NCBI GenBank assembly: GCA_032158295.1
Contig: JASTWB010000025.1
Span: forward strand, 173,231-237,230
Length of the DNA stretch: 64,000 nt
Origin: Pycnopodia helianthoides
Lineage: Eukaryota; Echinodermata; Asteroidea; Forcipulatida; Asteriidae
Direction: 5' to 3'
The position numbers and the translations under genes are program-made. Positions 9,811 to 19,828 of this stretch are shown in pieces. The notes beneath the pieces are model-generated. The model was not told the origin of the DNA. It saw nothing but the letters and a program-made list of their open reading frames with translations, and did not search any database. The number at the start of each line of letters is the position of its first letter. Position 1 is the stretch's first letter.

Positions 9811-10405
9811 TTTGGATTTCAAGAAAAAAGAGTCGAGAATAAATGGTGAGAGAATTAAGTGCACAAGTTGTGCTGGAGAGCCATTTATAGGGAGGGTTGT
9901 GGTTGCAGAGACAACCTTAATTCCCTCTTGGCATGAGGCAGTAGCGCCAGGCATTATTGCTAGAAAAGATGTAGAGTTTGCTGGGCCGGCTATAGTCGAG
10001 CCAACCGAGGGAGGTGGCAACTTAGCCCAGAAAGGCTTAGTATTAGCAAGGTCACTGGTAGAGTCAGGGAACCAGATGGTTCCATTGCGGGTGTTCAACC
10101 CAGGCCAAGAGACAAGAGTTGCTCGTAAAGGGATCACCTTGGGATTAATTTCTACTGTGGAACTTGAGGCAATTAGAGATGAGGCAAACGAGTCTAGTGA
10201 GGCAAAACAGGGTTTGCCTATGCATTTACTAGACGTGTATGCAAGAAGTACAGACAATGGTCCAGTCAGGGAGTGCTTGGTAGAGTTCCGAGATGTTTCC
10301 TATGCTGGTGATCACGATATTGGTAGAACAGATATTGTGAAGCATTACATAACCACTGGAGATGCAAGACCAATAAAAGAGGACCACAGAGGCACACTGA
10401 CTTAG
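9737..10405 (+). pseudogene. pol: Gypsy pol linker between protease and RT, copy A
   Basis: An open stretch of 222 codons matches the segment that joins protease and RT in many animal Gypsy elements: GRVVVAETTLIPSWHEAVAPG, then GLVLARSLV, VPLRVFNP, GITLGLIS, and the conserved HDIGRTDIVKHYITTGDARPI entry to RT. It ends at a stop at 10403-10405, after which RT continues in another frame, so a small indel separates them. Confidence 0.75.
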
Positions 10406-10693
10406 TCCAAAGCAAGATACAGAGACAGGCCATTAACCTAGAGAAAAGAGGAGTGATAGAACCTTCAGATAGTCCGTGGGCAGCCAATGTTGTGCTTGTA
10501 AGCAAGAAAGATAGGACCAGGCGTTTCTGTGTAGATTACAGGAAGTTAAACGCGGTCACCATAAAAGATACGTACCCAGTTCCCCGCATTGATGAGACGT
10601 TTGATACATTAAATCGCGCTAAATGGTTCTCAACACTTGATTTCACGTTGGGATATTGGCAGGTCGCCATTTGGCAGGTCGCCAGTCATCATT
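10406..10693 (+). pseudogene. pol: Gypsy RT, truncated amino-terminal part, copy A
   Basis: The frame contains MIEPSDSPWAANVVLVSKKD, RFCVDYRKLNAVT and AKWFSTLDFTLGYWQV, the RT fingers and motif A (first catalytic Asp in STLDF). A 15-bp duplication repeats the GGCAGGTCGCCA segment near the end. RT is cut at 10693, where the tandem-duplicated flank begins; palm motif YxDD, RNase H and integrase are absent from this copy. Confidence 0.85.
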
Positions 10694-10985
10694 AAACACA
10701 TTACAACAACAAAACAATCACAGATAATGACCTCAAAAGAGCAAATGAGTTTTAAAAGACTTTAAGATAACAATAAGTTTTAAAATGTACCTATAAAATA
10801 AAAATAAAAACAATTGAATGGGTTTGAAGACTTGTTTTCTTCCTTTACCAATTTAAAGGATTATTGGTCACTATTGTTTCCACTAGTTTTCGTGAAAATA
10901 TTACTTCAGTGTTCGGTACTATCTACCTTCAAAGTGAAGGAATGTAAAGTGAACAAAAATATATAATGTCTACATACTCACCGAG

Positions 10986-11063
10986 CACTCCACTATGTAA
11001 AGAGACCTTGACTGGGCTGTACAATGCCATCAACAGCTTCAAGGATATGTCTTCACCTTTCAA
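10986..11063 (-). other. Exon-like block, duplicated copy
   Basis: This is the duplicate of 6611-6702, with the same acceptor-like and GTGAGTATG donor-like borders on the minus strand. The encoded KGEDISLKLLMALYSPVKVS is unchanged. Unknown function. Confidence 0.35.
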
Positions 11064-11359
11064 AGTATAAAGAGTAAAAAAACACTTTGTAGCACTGTAA
11101 GCCAAATATAAGTTACCAAAATCAAACAACTATTTAAAGTTTGTGGATCAACGAGTTCGCATTGACCTGGAAGGCAAGGAAAACCGAGCCACCTCCTTTC
11201 CCTTGAAATTACAGACCACAAGGTTAGCATCTCAAAAAGCCATTCTTAATCATAACTGATGACAGATGTGTGCAGGCTGGTTTCTTGTGCTTAAACACTT
11301 CGAATCTGTATTCTGCAACAATTTTTGTGCCCACCCAAGGTATAATTTCTCTCAAGTTT

Positions 11360-11628
11360 AAAGAGCTGTGCCTGAGTCCCTTTATTTGTGTGTCCTCCAA
11401 CAGTAATTTGCCTGCCCTGCTTGAGAGTGTCCAAACAATCAGTAACCAATCGGGGGTATATCTCCTTCGAACGAGCTCCGTCCCTGGTCCTGAGAATGCT
11501 TGAAGTATTTCCTTGGTCCGAGGTAGAATTTGGGCTTGATCTCGAGGTTTGGGGACTTTCACTGCAGATGGTGAACCTGTTCCCAGACTTCAGAACTTTA
11601 ATGAGACTCGCGGATAAACCACCACAAA
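11360..11628 (+). repeat. 5' LTR end (R-U5-like), Gypsy copy B
   Basis: The block starts AGAGCTGTGCCTGAGTCCC and ends CCACCACAAA immediately before a good primer-binding site. The three copies of this block (7010, 11360, 22025) define the LTR 3' end as ...CCACCACA. Confidence 0.6.
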
Positions 11629-11646
11629 TGGTGTCAGTAGTGGCGT
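11629..11646 (+). promoter_or_regulatory. Primer-binding site, tRNA-Leu type
   Basis: TGGTGTCAGTAGTGGCGT directly follows the LTR end. Its first nine bases equal those of TGGTGTCAGGAGTGGGAT, complementary to the 3' end of a typical animal tRNA-Leu with CCA. This marks the site of minus-strand priming for the retrotransposon. Confidence 0.65.
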
Positions 11647-11704
11647 AATTGGTGCTGATTATAGGTAAGTAGGCACTGAAGAAAAAGTGAGTTCAGAGTA
11701 GGAT

Positions 11705-11880
11705 AAAAGAGAAAGAAATTTCTGTGGTTGAAGGTGCAACCAAGGAGAGAGAAATTTCTGTGGTTGAGAATGCAACCAAAGAGAGACAAATTTCTGTGGT
11801 TGAGAGTGCAACCAAAGAGAGAGACATTTCTTCGGTTCAGAGTGCAACCAGAGAGAGAGAAATTTCTGCAGCTTGAGAGC
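11705..11880 (+). repeat. 36-bp minisatellite coding a 12-residue repeat (copy B)
   Basis: Five units of the same 36-bp repeat as at 7676 (GAGAGAAATTTCTGTGGTTG type), again keeping a 12-residue frame of type KERxISVVESAT. The end runs into the coiled-coil gag frame at about 11873. Confidence 0.7.
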
Positions 11881-12205
11881 GCAACTCAGGAGACCAGAAA
11901 TAAGTGAGGAGAACACAAAGAGTGTTGAGAGCGAACTGCAGAGGCTAAGATTAGAGACCCAATTTCTGCAGTGGGACAAAGAACTAATGGCTAAGAAATT
12001 AGAGGCAGCCATGAAAGAGAATTACAAGAGATCTCCCCAAAGAGGTAGTGGCGATGATGTAATTGCAAAAGGGCTAGTACGGATTGATTCAGAAATCGAG
12101 TTCCATTTGCTGCTCGAGAGTTCTAGTTGTTTTTCCCAAGTGGAACCAAGTTCCTCGGTATCTGCACAGTCACCTGAGCTTGGCCCCGAGTTGGAAAACG
12201 AGTGA
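11873..12205 (+). CDS. gag: Gypsy gag amino-terminal coiled-coil fragment, copy B
   Basis: An open frame of 110 codons begins RRPEISEENTKSVESELQRL-like and has leucines in heptad spacing over residues about 15-45, so a coiled coil is likely. It continues with a Ser-rich, acidic tail and a stop at 12203-12205. Position between leader and (deleted) capsid shows it is the gag amino terminus. The next 220 bases (12206-12425) are the gag leader equivalent to 8200-8408, without an open frame. Confidence 0.55.
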   Translation: MRAQLRRPEISEENTKSVESELQRLRLETQFLQWDKELMAKKLEAAMKENYKRSPQRGSGDDVIAKGLVRIDSEIEFHLLLESSSCFSQVEPSSSVSAQSPELGPELENE

Positions 12206-12424
12206 AGTTTGGGGAGAGCACTCCTATTAAAGGTATAAAGTAGTGCAAAGACTTCCCATTCAGAGGATTTAAAACAGTACAGTGCAATAGAAGAGCTCAA
12301 GTCTTTTCTGTTGAGCAAGAGTGTCACGTAAGAGATAATTAGTGATAGAGTTAGGACGGAGACGGTCTCTTCTAGAAGAGTGCATAGTAAACTGTTGAGC
12401 TTTGCCACTAGTGGAGTGGACACC

Positions 12425-12575
12425 GAGTTAGATACCGGAATGGAACGAAGGTTCCATGAAATAGAGCCGGGAATGAAGAGTGTTGTTGGATTGTTAAAAG
12501 AGTTAACAGAGTTAAATCTGTTAACAAAGCAAGTGCATGACAAGAATGTATCAGAAGAGAGACATACTGAGAACA
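12425..12575 (+). pseudogene. gag: Gypsy post-capsid gag segment, copy B
   Basis: After the 660-bp capsid deletion the sequence resumes at the equivalent of 9070 (LDTGMERRFHEIE, then MKSVVGLL). It contains a small extra duplication (AAAGAGTTAACAGAGTTAAA region) and is cut by the LINE insertion after GAGAACAAAC. Confidence 0.65.
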
Positions 12576-12690
12576 AACACGATAAAATCACTGGCACACG
12601 ATAAAATCACTTAACATTCAATCAAAAACCCCCACCTACAGAGGGTGCAGGGGGGGTACTCGCAAACAACGCAACCATGGATGCACTACC

Positions 12691-15003
12691 GTGCAACCCA
12701 TTCCAGTTCTCTACCACCCGAGAGTTCCTAAAACATACAGCTATAGACCTGGTTCTAATCCTTACAACCTCCACACTATCAAATGTGTCTCTGACTTCAA
12801 AGATGCTAACCTCAATGTGTGTGTGTGGAATGCCCATTCCATCCGAAACAAGACAGTCATTCTTAGTGATTACATCATGGAGAGAGATATTGATATAACT
12901 TTCCTGACTGAAACCTGGCTTTATCCAGATGACCATGTCGTCATTGGTGAATGCACCCCAGCTGGGTATTCTTTTATCAACCTTCCACGCAGTGGGACTG
13001 ATTTTCACGGAGGTATTGGGGTTATCTTCAAGACACACCTTAATCTCCAGACCCTCCCGAGCCCTATCGTTTCCACTACATTTGAGCATGGCTTGGTAAC
13101 AGATCATAACAAGACTATACTGTTTGCTGCTGTCTATAGACCACCGCCTTCACAATCCAACAAGTTCAAATCCTCAGATTTCCTGACTGAATTTGATAAC
13201 TTCATCACCGAATTGGACAACATCCCTGGTAAACACCTCCTACTAGGTGACTTTAACGTTCATATTGATGAGCCCTCTAAATCTGAAACGTCCAGATTTC
13301 TCACAACTCTGTCCAGTTCAGATCTTCATCAGTTTGTTTCAGGCCCCACTCACAAATATGGGCACACGTTGGATCTTGTAATTGGACGTCAGAAAGACGA
13401 CTTGGTCCATGACTGCATAACACATGACAATTTAATGTCCGATCACCATGCCATACATTTCAAACTCAACCGTATGAAGCCTGACTTCCCAAGAGTGCAT
13501 ACAAACTTGCGTGACTTTCGGTCTATCAATAACGATGCCCTGGCATGTGACCTACAGGAAAAACTCAAACCGTTGCTCGATCTTGGCAATGTTGATGATC
13601 AGGTCATGTTATATAATAAAACTGTCCGTCAAATAATCGGTGATCATTGCCCCCTTAAGACACTTGACCGCTCTGTGCGACCGAGAACGCCCTGGTACAA
13701 CAGCAGCATCCACGAAGCTAGACGTAATAAACGCCGGCTTGAACGCAGATGGCGGAAGTCCAAAAGTCCGGTTGATTGCCATGTCTACGAAGCCCATCTA
13801 TCAGTCCTCTCTGACCTCATCACATCTGCCAAGTCGACTTACTTCAAGAAAAAGCTGTCTAACTGTAATGCCAAGGATATACATCGGACAGTACACAAAC
13901 TCCTTAATAACAAAACAACTGTTTATCCTAATGCCAATTCTAAGCAAGAACTCAGTAACCAATTTTCCAAGTTTTTCACAAACAAGATTGTTCAGATTAG
14001 AAGTGACCTTGATGGCAATCTTGAGACTAATCCCATTACCTCAGTGGTCCCTGATTGTGACCCGCCTTACGTCGCCTATGACAACCTTCTCTCAGAATTC
14101 GATAGGGTTACTGATCATGAAATTCTCAAGATAATTACCAGTTTCCCTAGCAAATGTTGTTCTCTTGATTCCATGCCAACCTGGTTATTTAAAAGTAATG
14201 TCAATGTGCTTTTGCCATATATTACCCACATTGTTAACTCTTCATTTTCTACAGGTACCTTCCCTAATGACTTGTCTCACGCCATTGTCACTCCCATTTT
14301 AAAGAAACATAACCTGAATGAGAATGAGCTTAAAAACTACCGTCCAGTCTCTAACATTCCCTTCCTTTCCAAAGTCATAGAGAAGGTTGTCCTTCATCGC
14401 GTAAATGACCATCTTAATGTCAACTCCTTGTGTCAAACATTCCAGTCTGCGTATAAGACCAATCACAGCACTGAGACAGCTCTTTTGCGTTTCAAGAATG
14501 ACATAATGCTTGCCATTGACAAAAAGATGGCAGTGTTACTTGTCATGCTCGATTTGTCATCAGCTTTTGACACCATAGACCATGACCTTCTTATTGCTAG
14601 ACTTTCTAAAACCTTTGGTCTCCGTGCTCTTGCCCTGCAGTGGTTCAGCGACTACCTTGGGGGTCGCCGAAGTCGTGTCTGTGTCGCCGGTTTCTTTTCT
14701 GATGAACAACCGGTCGATTTTGGCATCCCTCAGGGCTCGGTTATTGGACCAATGCTTTTCAATTTGTACACCAAACCTGTTTCTGACATAATAGAGAGTC
14801 ATCAGTTACATTACCACATTTATGCAGACGATATTCAGCTTTACACATACTTCAATTTTTCTCAATTCCTGGTAACTCTGACAAGGCACTTCACAAACTC
14901 TCTACCTGCATCACGAGAATTAAACAGTGGATGGGTGTCAACAAACTCAAGCTCAACGACAATAAGACAGAGTTCTTCATCGCTGCCTCCCCTCGTGTTA
15001 TAG
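12691..15003 (+). pseudogene. LINE endonuclease-reverse transcriptase, first frame
   Basis: About 770 codons stay open. Residues 42-260 form an APE-type endonuclease: VWNAHSIRNK (~45-54), TETW (~73-76), GGIGVIF, VYRPPP (~149), LLGDFNVHID (~184-193), HTLDLVIG and MSDHHAIHF (~249). Residues ~520-715 are RT: TPILKKHNLNENELKNYRPV, VMLDLSSAFDTIDH (~618-631), GIPQGSVIGPMLF and YADDIQLY (~711-718). The true frame leaves this one just after YADD, between about 14855 and 14870, through a one-base-type shift, so the last ~45 codons are spurious. The start is uncertain; the frame is open upstream of the GTG at 12691. It nicks target DNA and primes cDNA synthesis in intact relatives. Confidence 0.9.
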
Positions 15004-15671
15004 GCTCACTCTCTAATCTTACTCTTCATGTAGGAGATACAGTCATTCAGCCTTCTAGCTCAGTTAGGAACCTTGGGGTCATATTTGACTCCACCATGTC
15101 CATGTCCAAGCAGGTCACCTCCGTCTGTAGATCCCTCAACTTCCATTTACGCAACTTAAATCGCATTCGCAAATACATTGATCAACCTACATGCCATCAT
15201 GCAGTTCGATCTCTCATCCTATCCCGCATTGACTACTGTAATTCTTTGTTGTACGGTGTCAATCAAGGGGAGATCAACAGGCTCCAGAAAGATCGAGCTG
15301 CTCGGCTGATTTACTCAGTTGGCCGGTTCTCTAGTGCCCCGGAACTCCTGCAGCAATTACACTGGTTACCAGTCAAACATCGCATTGTTTTCAAATTACT
15401 TCTCACTATTTTCAAGTGCCAACATGGCGTAGCTCCTCCCTACCTGATTGACCTACTGTCATTTCATGTCCAAGGTAGGCAGGGGCTTCGGTCTTCATCT
15501 GACACTTCCCGTTTACAGGTTAACATCAAATCTTGTAGTAGAGGCGACAAGTCTTTTTCCATAGCCGGCCCTAGGGAATGGAACAAACTTCCTGTTCACA
15601 TCAGAGACTCTCCTTCCATCCAGACATTCAAAAAACGTCTCAAAACCTCCCTCTTTTCTATTTTAGTTTAA
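14870..15671 (+). pseudogene. LINE RT carboxy-terminal part, second frame
   Basis: The frame, with an internal Met at 14931, continues RT after the shift: KQWMGVNKLKLNDNKTEFF, SVRNLGVIFDSTMSM, LSRIDYCNSLLYG, RLIYSVGRF, LHWLPVKHRI, then FSIAGPREWNKLPVHIRDS and the closing FKKRLKTSLF. These are standard carboxy-terminal blocks of CR1/L2/RTE-X-like elements. A single frameshift separates it from the endonuclease-RT frame, so the copy is otherwise fairly young. Confidence 0.9.
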
Positions 15672-15748
15672 CTCTGTTAATGTTCTTTTGGTTCGCTGTG
15701 AAGCGCTTTGATCTTGTTAAAGGCGCTATATAAATACTCATTATTTTA

Positions 15749-15965
15749 AACAGATATCACAAGAGAGTAAGCAAATTGTTAGGAAGTGCTTTAATTGTGA
15801 TGAGCAGGGACACTTTGCGAGAAGCCAAAGAGGGGTAAACCAAAGCGAGATGGCTGGAAGTGTAGTCATATCACTAAGGGGTGTGGGGAACTGAAAAAAG
15901 AGATAGAAGGCAGGAAAACAAGAGCCAGCCGCTCTAAGGGCCCGCGGGCAGGCTGGATATGTAAA
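15749..15965 (+). pseudogene. gag: Gypsy nucleocapsid remnant, copy B
   Basis: Sequence resumes after the LINE with ATATCACAAGAGAGT and the knuckle RKCFNCDEQGHFARS, which keeps C-x2-C-x4-H but loses the final Cys. The second knuckle is deleted relative to copy A. Confidence 0.65.
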
Positions 15966-16002
15966 GGGCTCAAAGAAATGCCATAATGGTTACGAAGGAG
16001 TC

Positions 16003-16284
16003 ATGGAAGAAAAGCGGCAGAAAACTGAGGTGGAAAAGGTAGTCTCAGTACCTGAGCCAAACCTTGGTCCCAGTTATGGCTTATTTGTAGATGGCATGGT
16101 ACGGGAAACAAAGTGTTATTTGTTGATTGACACTGGTGCAACTGATACACTTATCAGCAGCAAAGTATATTACGAGATACCCAGAGAACAGAGACCTGTC
16201 TTAGAGACGGGGATGGGAGTCCTCTGTCAGTACTGGGGATCGCATGGGTTGATGTTAAGGTTGGCCGAACAAAACACCCAGTGA
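16003..16284 (+). pseudogene. pol: Gypsy aspartic protease, copy B
   Basis: The frame contains LIDTGATDTLISSKVYYEIP with an intact DTG triad, unlike copy A. It stops at 16282-16284 through a small indel relative to copy A; 16285-16410 is the following linker with frameshifts and a ~35-bp deletion. Confidence 0.8.
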
Positions 16285-16410
16285 AGGCAATTTTCACGGA
16301 TATGAAGTAATCAGGTATTTTAAGAATGAATTCCATCTTGCCCACAGGGGGTAATTTAGATTTCCAGAAAAAAGAGTAGTAGTGCTGTAGAGCCATTTAT
16401 AGGGAGGGTT

Positions 16411-16911
16411 GTGGTTGCAGAACATATAATTCCCTCTGGGCATGAGGCAGTAGTGCCAGACATTGTTGCTAGAGGAGGTGTAGAGTTTGCTGAGCCAGCT
16501 ATAGTCGAGCGTATGGAGGGAGGGGGCGACTTAGCCCAGAAAGGCTTAGTATTAGCAAGGTCACTGGTAGAGGCATGGAACCAGATGGTTCCATTGCGGG
16601 TGTTCAACCCAGGCAAAGAGACAAGAGTTGCTCGTAAGGGGATCACCTTGGGATTAATTTCTACTGTGGAACCTGAGGCAATTAGAGATGAGGCAAACGA
16701 GTCTAGTGAGGCAAAACAGGGTTTGCCTTTGCATTTACTAGACGTGTATGCAAGTACAGACAATGGTCCAGTCAGGGAGTGCTTGGTAGAGTTCCGAGAT
16801 GTTTCCTATGCTGGTGATCACGATATCGGTAGAACAGATATTGTGAAGCATTACATTACCACTGGAGATGAGAGACCAATAAAAGAGGACCACAGAGGCA
16901 CCCTGACTTAG
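16411..16911 (+). pseudogene. pol: Gypsy pol linker between protease and RT, copy B
   Basis: Equivalent to 9900-10405: HEAVVPDIVARGG, LVLARSLVEAW, VPLRVFNPGKET, GITLGLIS and HDIGRTDIVKHYITTGD. It ends at a stop at the same place as copy A (after RGTLT), so that frame break predates the duplication. Confidence 0.75.
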
Positions 16912-17443
16912 TCCAAAGCGAGATACAGAGACAGGCCATTAACCTAGAGAAAAGAGGAGTGATAGAACCGTGGGCAGCCAATGTTGTGCTTGTAAGCAAG
17001 AAAGATGGGACCAGCCGTTTCTGTGTAGATTACAGGAAGTTAAACGCGGTCACCATAAAAGATACGTACCAAGTTTCCCGCATTGATGAGACGTTTGATA
17101 CATTAAATCGCGCTAAATGGTTCTCAACACTTGATTTCGCGTCGGGATATTGGCAGGTCGCCAGTCATCATTTGTTAGAAATGGACTGTACAAATGGAAA
17201 TGTATGCCATTTGGGCTCTCTAACGCCCAAGCTACCTTCGAGAGAATTATGGAGAAGGTCATGTCAGGATTACAGTGGGAAATCCTGTTGATCTATTTAG
17301 ATGAAATAATTGTCTTTGGTAAGACAGTTTCCGAAATGATAGAGAGGCTAAGAGTGGTGTTCAGTAGGCTTAAGCATGCAGGGCTGAAGTTAAAGCCAAG
17401 CAAGTGCCATTTGTTTAAAGAGTCAGTGACCTATTTGGTGTAG
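16912..17443 (+). pseudogene. pol: Gypsy reverse transcriptase, copy B
   Basis: RT blocks in order are NVVLVSKKDGTSRFCVDYRK, AKWFSTLDFASGYWQV (first catalytic Asp), then, after a frame change near 17160, KCMPFGLSNAQATFERIM, LIYLDEIIVFG and LKLKPSKCHLF. The palm motif should read Y-x-D-D; here the second Asp is Glu (YLDE), a change expected to abolish or cripple activity. Six codons are missing near 16968 (no SDSP). Confidence 0.88.
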
Positions 17444-18030
17444 CCACCGATCCGAAGAAGATACAGGCCATATCAGAGTGGCCATTCCAAAAGAGGGTGA
17501 AGGATATGAAGCTTTCTTGGCCTTGCATTATATTACAGAAAGTTCATACAGGGTTTTGAAGAGATAGCTAGTCCTTTGCGTGCCTTGACAGAGAAGTTTG
17601 AGTGGAGTGAGTTATGCCAGAGTGCATCTGACAAACTCAAAAGTAGACCACATGCCGGAGGGAGACTTATCTTAGACACCGATGCCAGGCATTGGGGCTG
17701 TGGTGTCTCGAGTGCAATAGGGTGAAGAGAGAGTTATGGCTTATGCTAGCCGCAAGCTTAGCGAGCCAGAGAGAAATTACTGCGTAACCCGCAGGGAGCT
17801 GTTGGCTGTAGTTGTGTACTTAAAGGATTTCAAACAGTACATCTTGGCAGCAAAATCACAGTCAGAACTGACCACAGCGCCTTAAGATGGATTCTTAATT
17901 TTAAGAACCTTGATGGACAGATGGCACATTGGCTAGAAAATTTATGAGAACGACATGGATATTCAGCACAGAGCTGGAAAGAAGCACGACAATGCAGATG
18001 GGTTGTCCAGACGACCCTGCAAGCAGTGTG
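17444..18030 (+). pseudogene. pol: Gypsy connection and RNase H, copy B
   Basis: Translated across frames this reads DPKKIQAISEWP, FLGLALYYRKFIQGFEEIA, LTEKFEWSE, then the RNase H blocks LILDTDARHWGCGVSSAIG, MAYASRKLSEPERNYCVTRR, RELLAVVVYLKDF and TVRTDHSALRWI. It ends HRAGKKHDNADGLSRRPCK. Frameshifts at about 17520, 17725, 17850 and 17945 break it. Confidence 0.85.
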
Positions 18031-18339
18031 GCAGGGAAGAACTAGTAGAAAAAGGAAGAAGAAGAATTGAGACGTCAGAAGAGACGTTGGAGAGGAAAGA
18101 TACACAAGAGGGGGAATTCTTGGTTAGGGGTGTAGCACCCCAAACAAGTATCCCAGCGGAGACTTTCCCAAAAAGCCCAAGTAGAGAATGAGACCATCAG
18201 TTGGGTCTTGAGGGCTAAAGAGGAGGGCAAGAACCGGAGTGGAGGGAGATTTCCCACTTGATGGCAGCTCATAAGACATACATGTATTGGTCTTATTGGT
18301 ACCAATTATGAGAGATGAGCTGGTTTAAAGTAGAGGGGA

Positions 18340-18880
18340 GTCAGATGATGGCAAAGTAGTGAGACGGCTACTAGTACTGCCTCAGAGTTTAAGAAAAGAG
18401 ATTCTGGGCGAAGTGCACGATGGACAGCATAGCGGTCACTTGGGCATAATGAAAACCTTGGCAAAAATGAAGTTTCTGTACTTCTGGCTGGGTTTTTCCA
18501 CAGATGTACGCCCCTTCATAAGGAACGGGATTGCTCTGTTGCAACAGTACCATGTAGGAGGTCCCTTGGAAAAAGTGGCAATAAATTTGCCTGGGCCACT
18601 GCCCCGAACAGAGATTGGGAACAAGTGGATCCTAGTAGTGGGCGACTATTGTACGAAATGGATGGAAGCGTATCCATTGCCAGATGCAAAGGTAAGTACA
18701 GTAGCACGCAAGTTGGTACAGGAATTTGTGTGACAGTTCAGAGTACCACAAGAACTCCATTCCAATCAAGGCACACATTTTGAGTCAGAAGTGTGCAGAG
18801 AAATGTACCAAATACCTGGTGTGTCCAAAACCAGAATAACCACCTATAATCCGAAGTCAGGTGGAGCAGTTTAATAAGTG
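18340..18880 (+). pseudogene. pol: Gypsy integrase core, copy B, catalytically dead
   Basis: The frame at 18359-18733 begins in the zinc-binding domain (EVHDGQHSGHLGIMKTLAKM), but the CxxC half is deleted. The core follows: VAINLPGPLPRTEIGNKWIL, VVGDYCTKWMEAYPLPDAK and, after a stop, VPQELHSNQGTHFES. The first and second catalytic Asp positions are both Asn here (INL for the usual VDL, SNQG for SDQG), and two stops follow near 18870 before the Glu. G-to-A or D-to-N decay is consistent with an old, dead copy. 18031-18340 is the pol spacer, in part open but without motifs. Confidence 0.85.
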
Positions 18881-18999
18881 AAAATTGTGACAGTGCTCAT
18901 TAATCCGCATGGGAAGCAGAAGGATTGAGTAAGTTCCTCCCATAGTGACCTTTGCTTATAGGCGCACTCCACAGGACTCAAAGAGGGAGAGTCATCCAA

Positions 19000-19380
19000 C
19001 ATAATGATGTTGGGAAGAGAGGTTAGTATACCGGTGGACTTGATAACGGGTTGTCCTGAGTCAGAGGTTAAAAGCAACACTGACTTCACAGAAGAGCTGC
19101 GAGTAGTATTCAGAGTGGCCATAAGAGGGCTAGAGAATGTCTCGGGAAGAGCGCCCGCAGGCAAAAGAGAAATTACGACCGGAGAGCAACCGAAAAGGGT
19201 CTCAAAGAGGGAGAGTATGTCTGGCCGTACAACTGGCAAGAAAAAAACAAATGTCCCCAAAACTCCAACTAAGATGGGAGGGACCATGACTTGTCGAGAA
19301 GAAGCTATCGGATGTACATGTAACTTTCCGTATACAGTTACGGCGGAATGGGAAGTTCAAAGTGGTACATGCCGATAGGT
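19000..19380 (+). pseudogene. pol: Gypsy integrase carboxy-terminal region, copy B
   Basis: The frame carries MMLGREVSIPVDLITGCPE, the typical segment after the integrase core in Ty3/Gypsy elements, then a basic stretch. The frame changes before 19362, where the HADRFKSYQ end of the GPY/F region follows. Confidence 0.75.
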
Positions 19381-19814
19381 TTAAATCGTACCAGGAAGAG
19401 AAGTTGGTACCCTGGACCCTAGAGGGTGAGGAAGAGCTCCCTCCAGTTGAGGAAGTGATGCATGAGATCAGTGAAATGCCTAAAGAGGGCGAAGTAGATG
19501 TAGAAGGAAACCTTCAGAGTGAGGTAGTAGAAGAGATTTTGTCTGAAGCAGAGACGCCAAGAGAGGGAGCTGAGGGAAACTGTCTAGTAGAAAAATGGGT
19601 GTCCGAGAAAGGGACGCTGAAAGAGGAGAGAACAGCATCTCAAGGGAAGATGCTAAAGACAAGCAATCAAATTGAGTTTCCAAACCAGAGTGTCGGAGAG
19701 TTCCCAAGAGAACTCATCGGGTACCTGCAAGGTACCGAGATTAGTGTACATAAAGAAAATTTGTCAGAGAGAATCAGCAATAACGTTAACTTTTATTTTA
19801 TTGTTGATCCATAG
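19362..19814 (+). CDS. pol: Gypsy pol carboxy-terminal acidic tail
   Basis: 150 open codons start in the GPY/F end (MVHADRFKSYQEEKLVPWTL; the ATG is internal to pol) and continue as a long Glu-rich tail with repeated EEV/EGE motifs. No fold is recognised. It ends at 19812-19814, 14 bases before the ATG of the zinc-finger ORF, a spacing that would suit reinitiation or a separate subgenomic message. Confidence 0.6.
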   Translation: MVHADRFKSYQEEKLVPWTLEGEEELPPVEEVMHEISEMPKEGEVDVEGNLQSEVVEEILSEAETPREGAEGNCLVEKWVSEKGTLKEERTASQGKMLKTSNQIEFPNQSVGEFPRELIGYLQGTEISVHKENLSERISNNVNFYFIVDP

Positions 19815-19828
19815 TTATAAGAGATCAG

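Larger units (their letters stand above)
6295..10693 (+). repeat. Unit 1 of an old tandem duplication
   Basis: Sequence from 6295 to 10690, a non-coding flank plus the 5' half of a Ty3/Gypsy element, is repeated from 10690 onwards. The join is visible: at 10690-10693 the RT coding sequence stops at CATT and the flank that starts with CATT at 6295 begins again, so the breakpoint has 4-bp microhomology. The two units differ by many substitutions and indels, so the duplication is old. Confidence 0.8.
12576..15748 (+). mobile_element. CR1/L2-type LINE inserted in Gypsy copy B
   Basis: The Gypsy sequence GAGAACA.AC is interrupted here and resumes after 15748 with AAACAGATATCACAAGAG, as shown by the uninterrupted copy A at 9185-9205. 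A 4-bp repeat AAAC at both borders is a possible target duplication. The element has a short 5' leader with a repeated ACGATAAAATCAC motif, an endonuclease-RT frame and a 3' end of AAGCGCTTTGATCTTG, GGCGCTATATAAATACTC and ATTATTT, typical of the CR1/L2 group. No ORF1 is present, so it is probably 5'-truncated. Confidence 0.85.
10690..17171 (+). repeat. Unit 2 of the old tandem duplication
   Basis: This unit repeats 6295-10690, with a ~660-bp deletion of capsid sequence (join near 12420), single copies of the leader repeat and a later LINE insertion at 12576-15748. Homology with unit 1 ends near 17168, where copy B runs on into the rest of RT. Confidence 0.75.
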
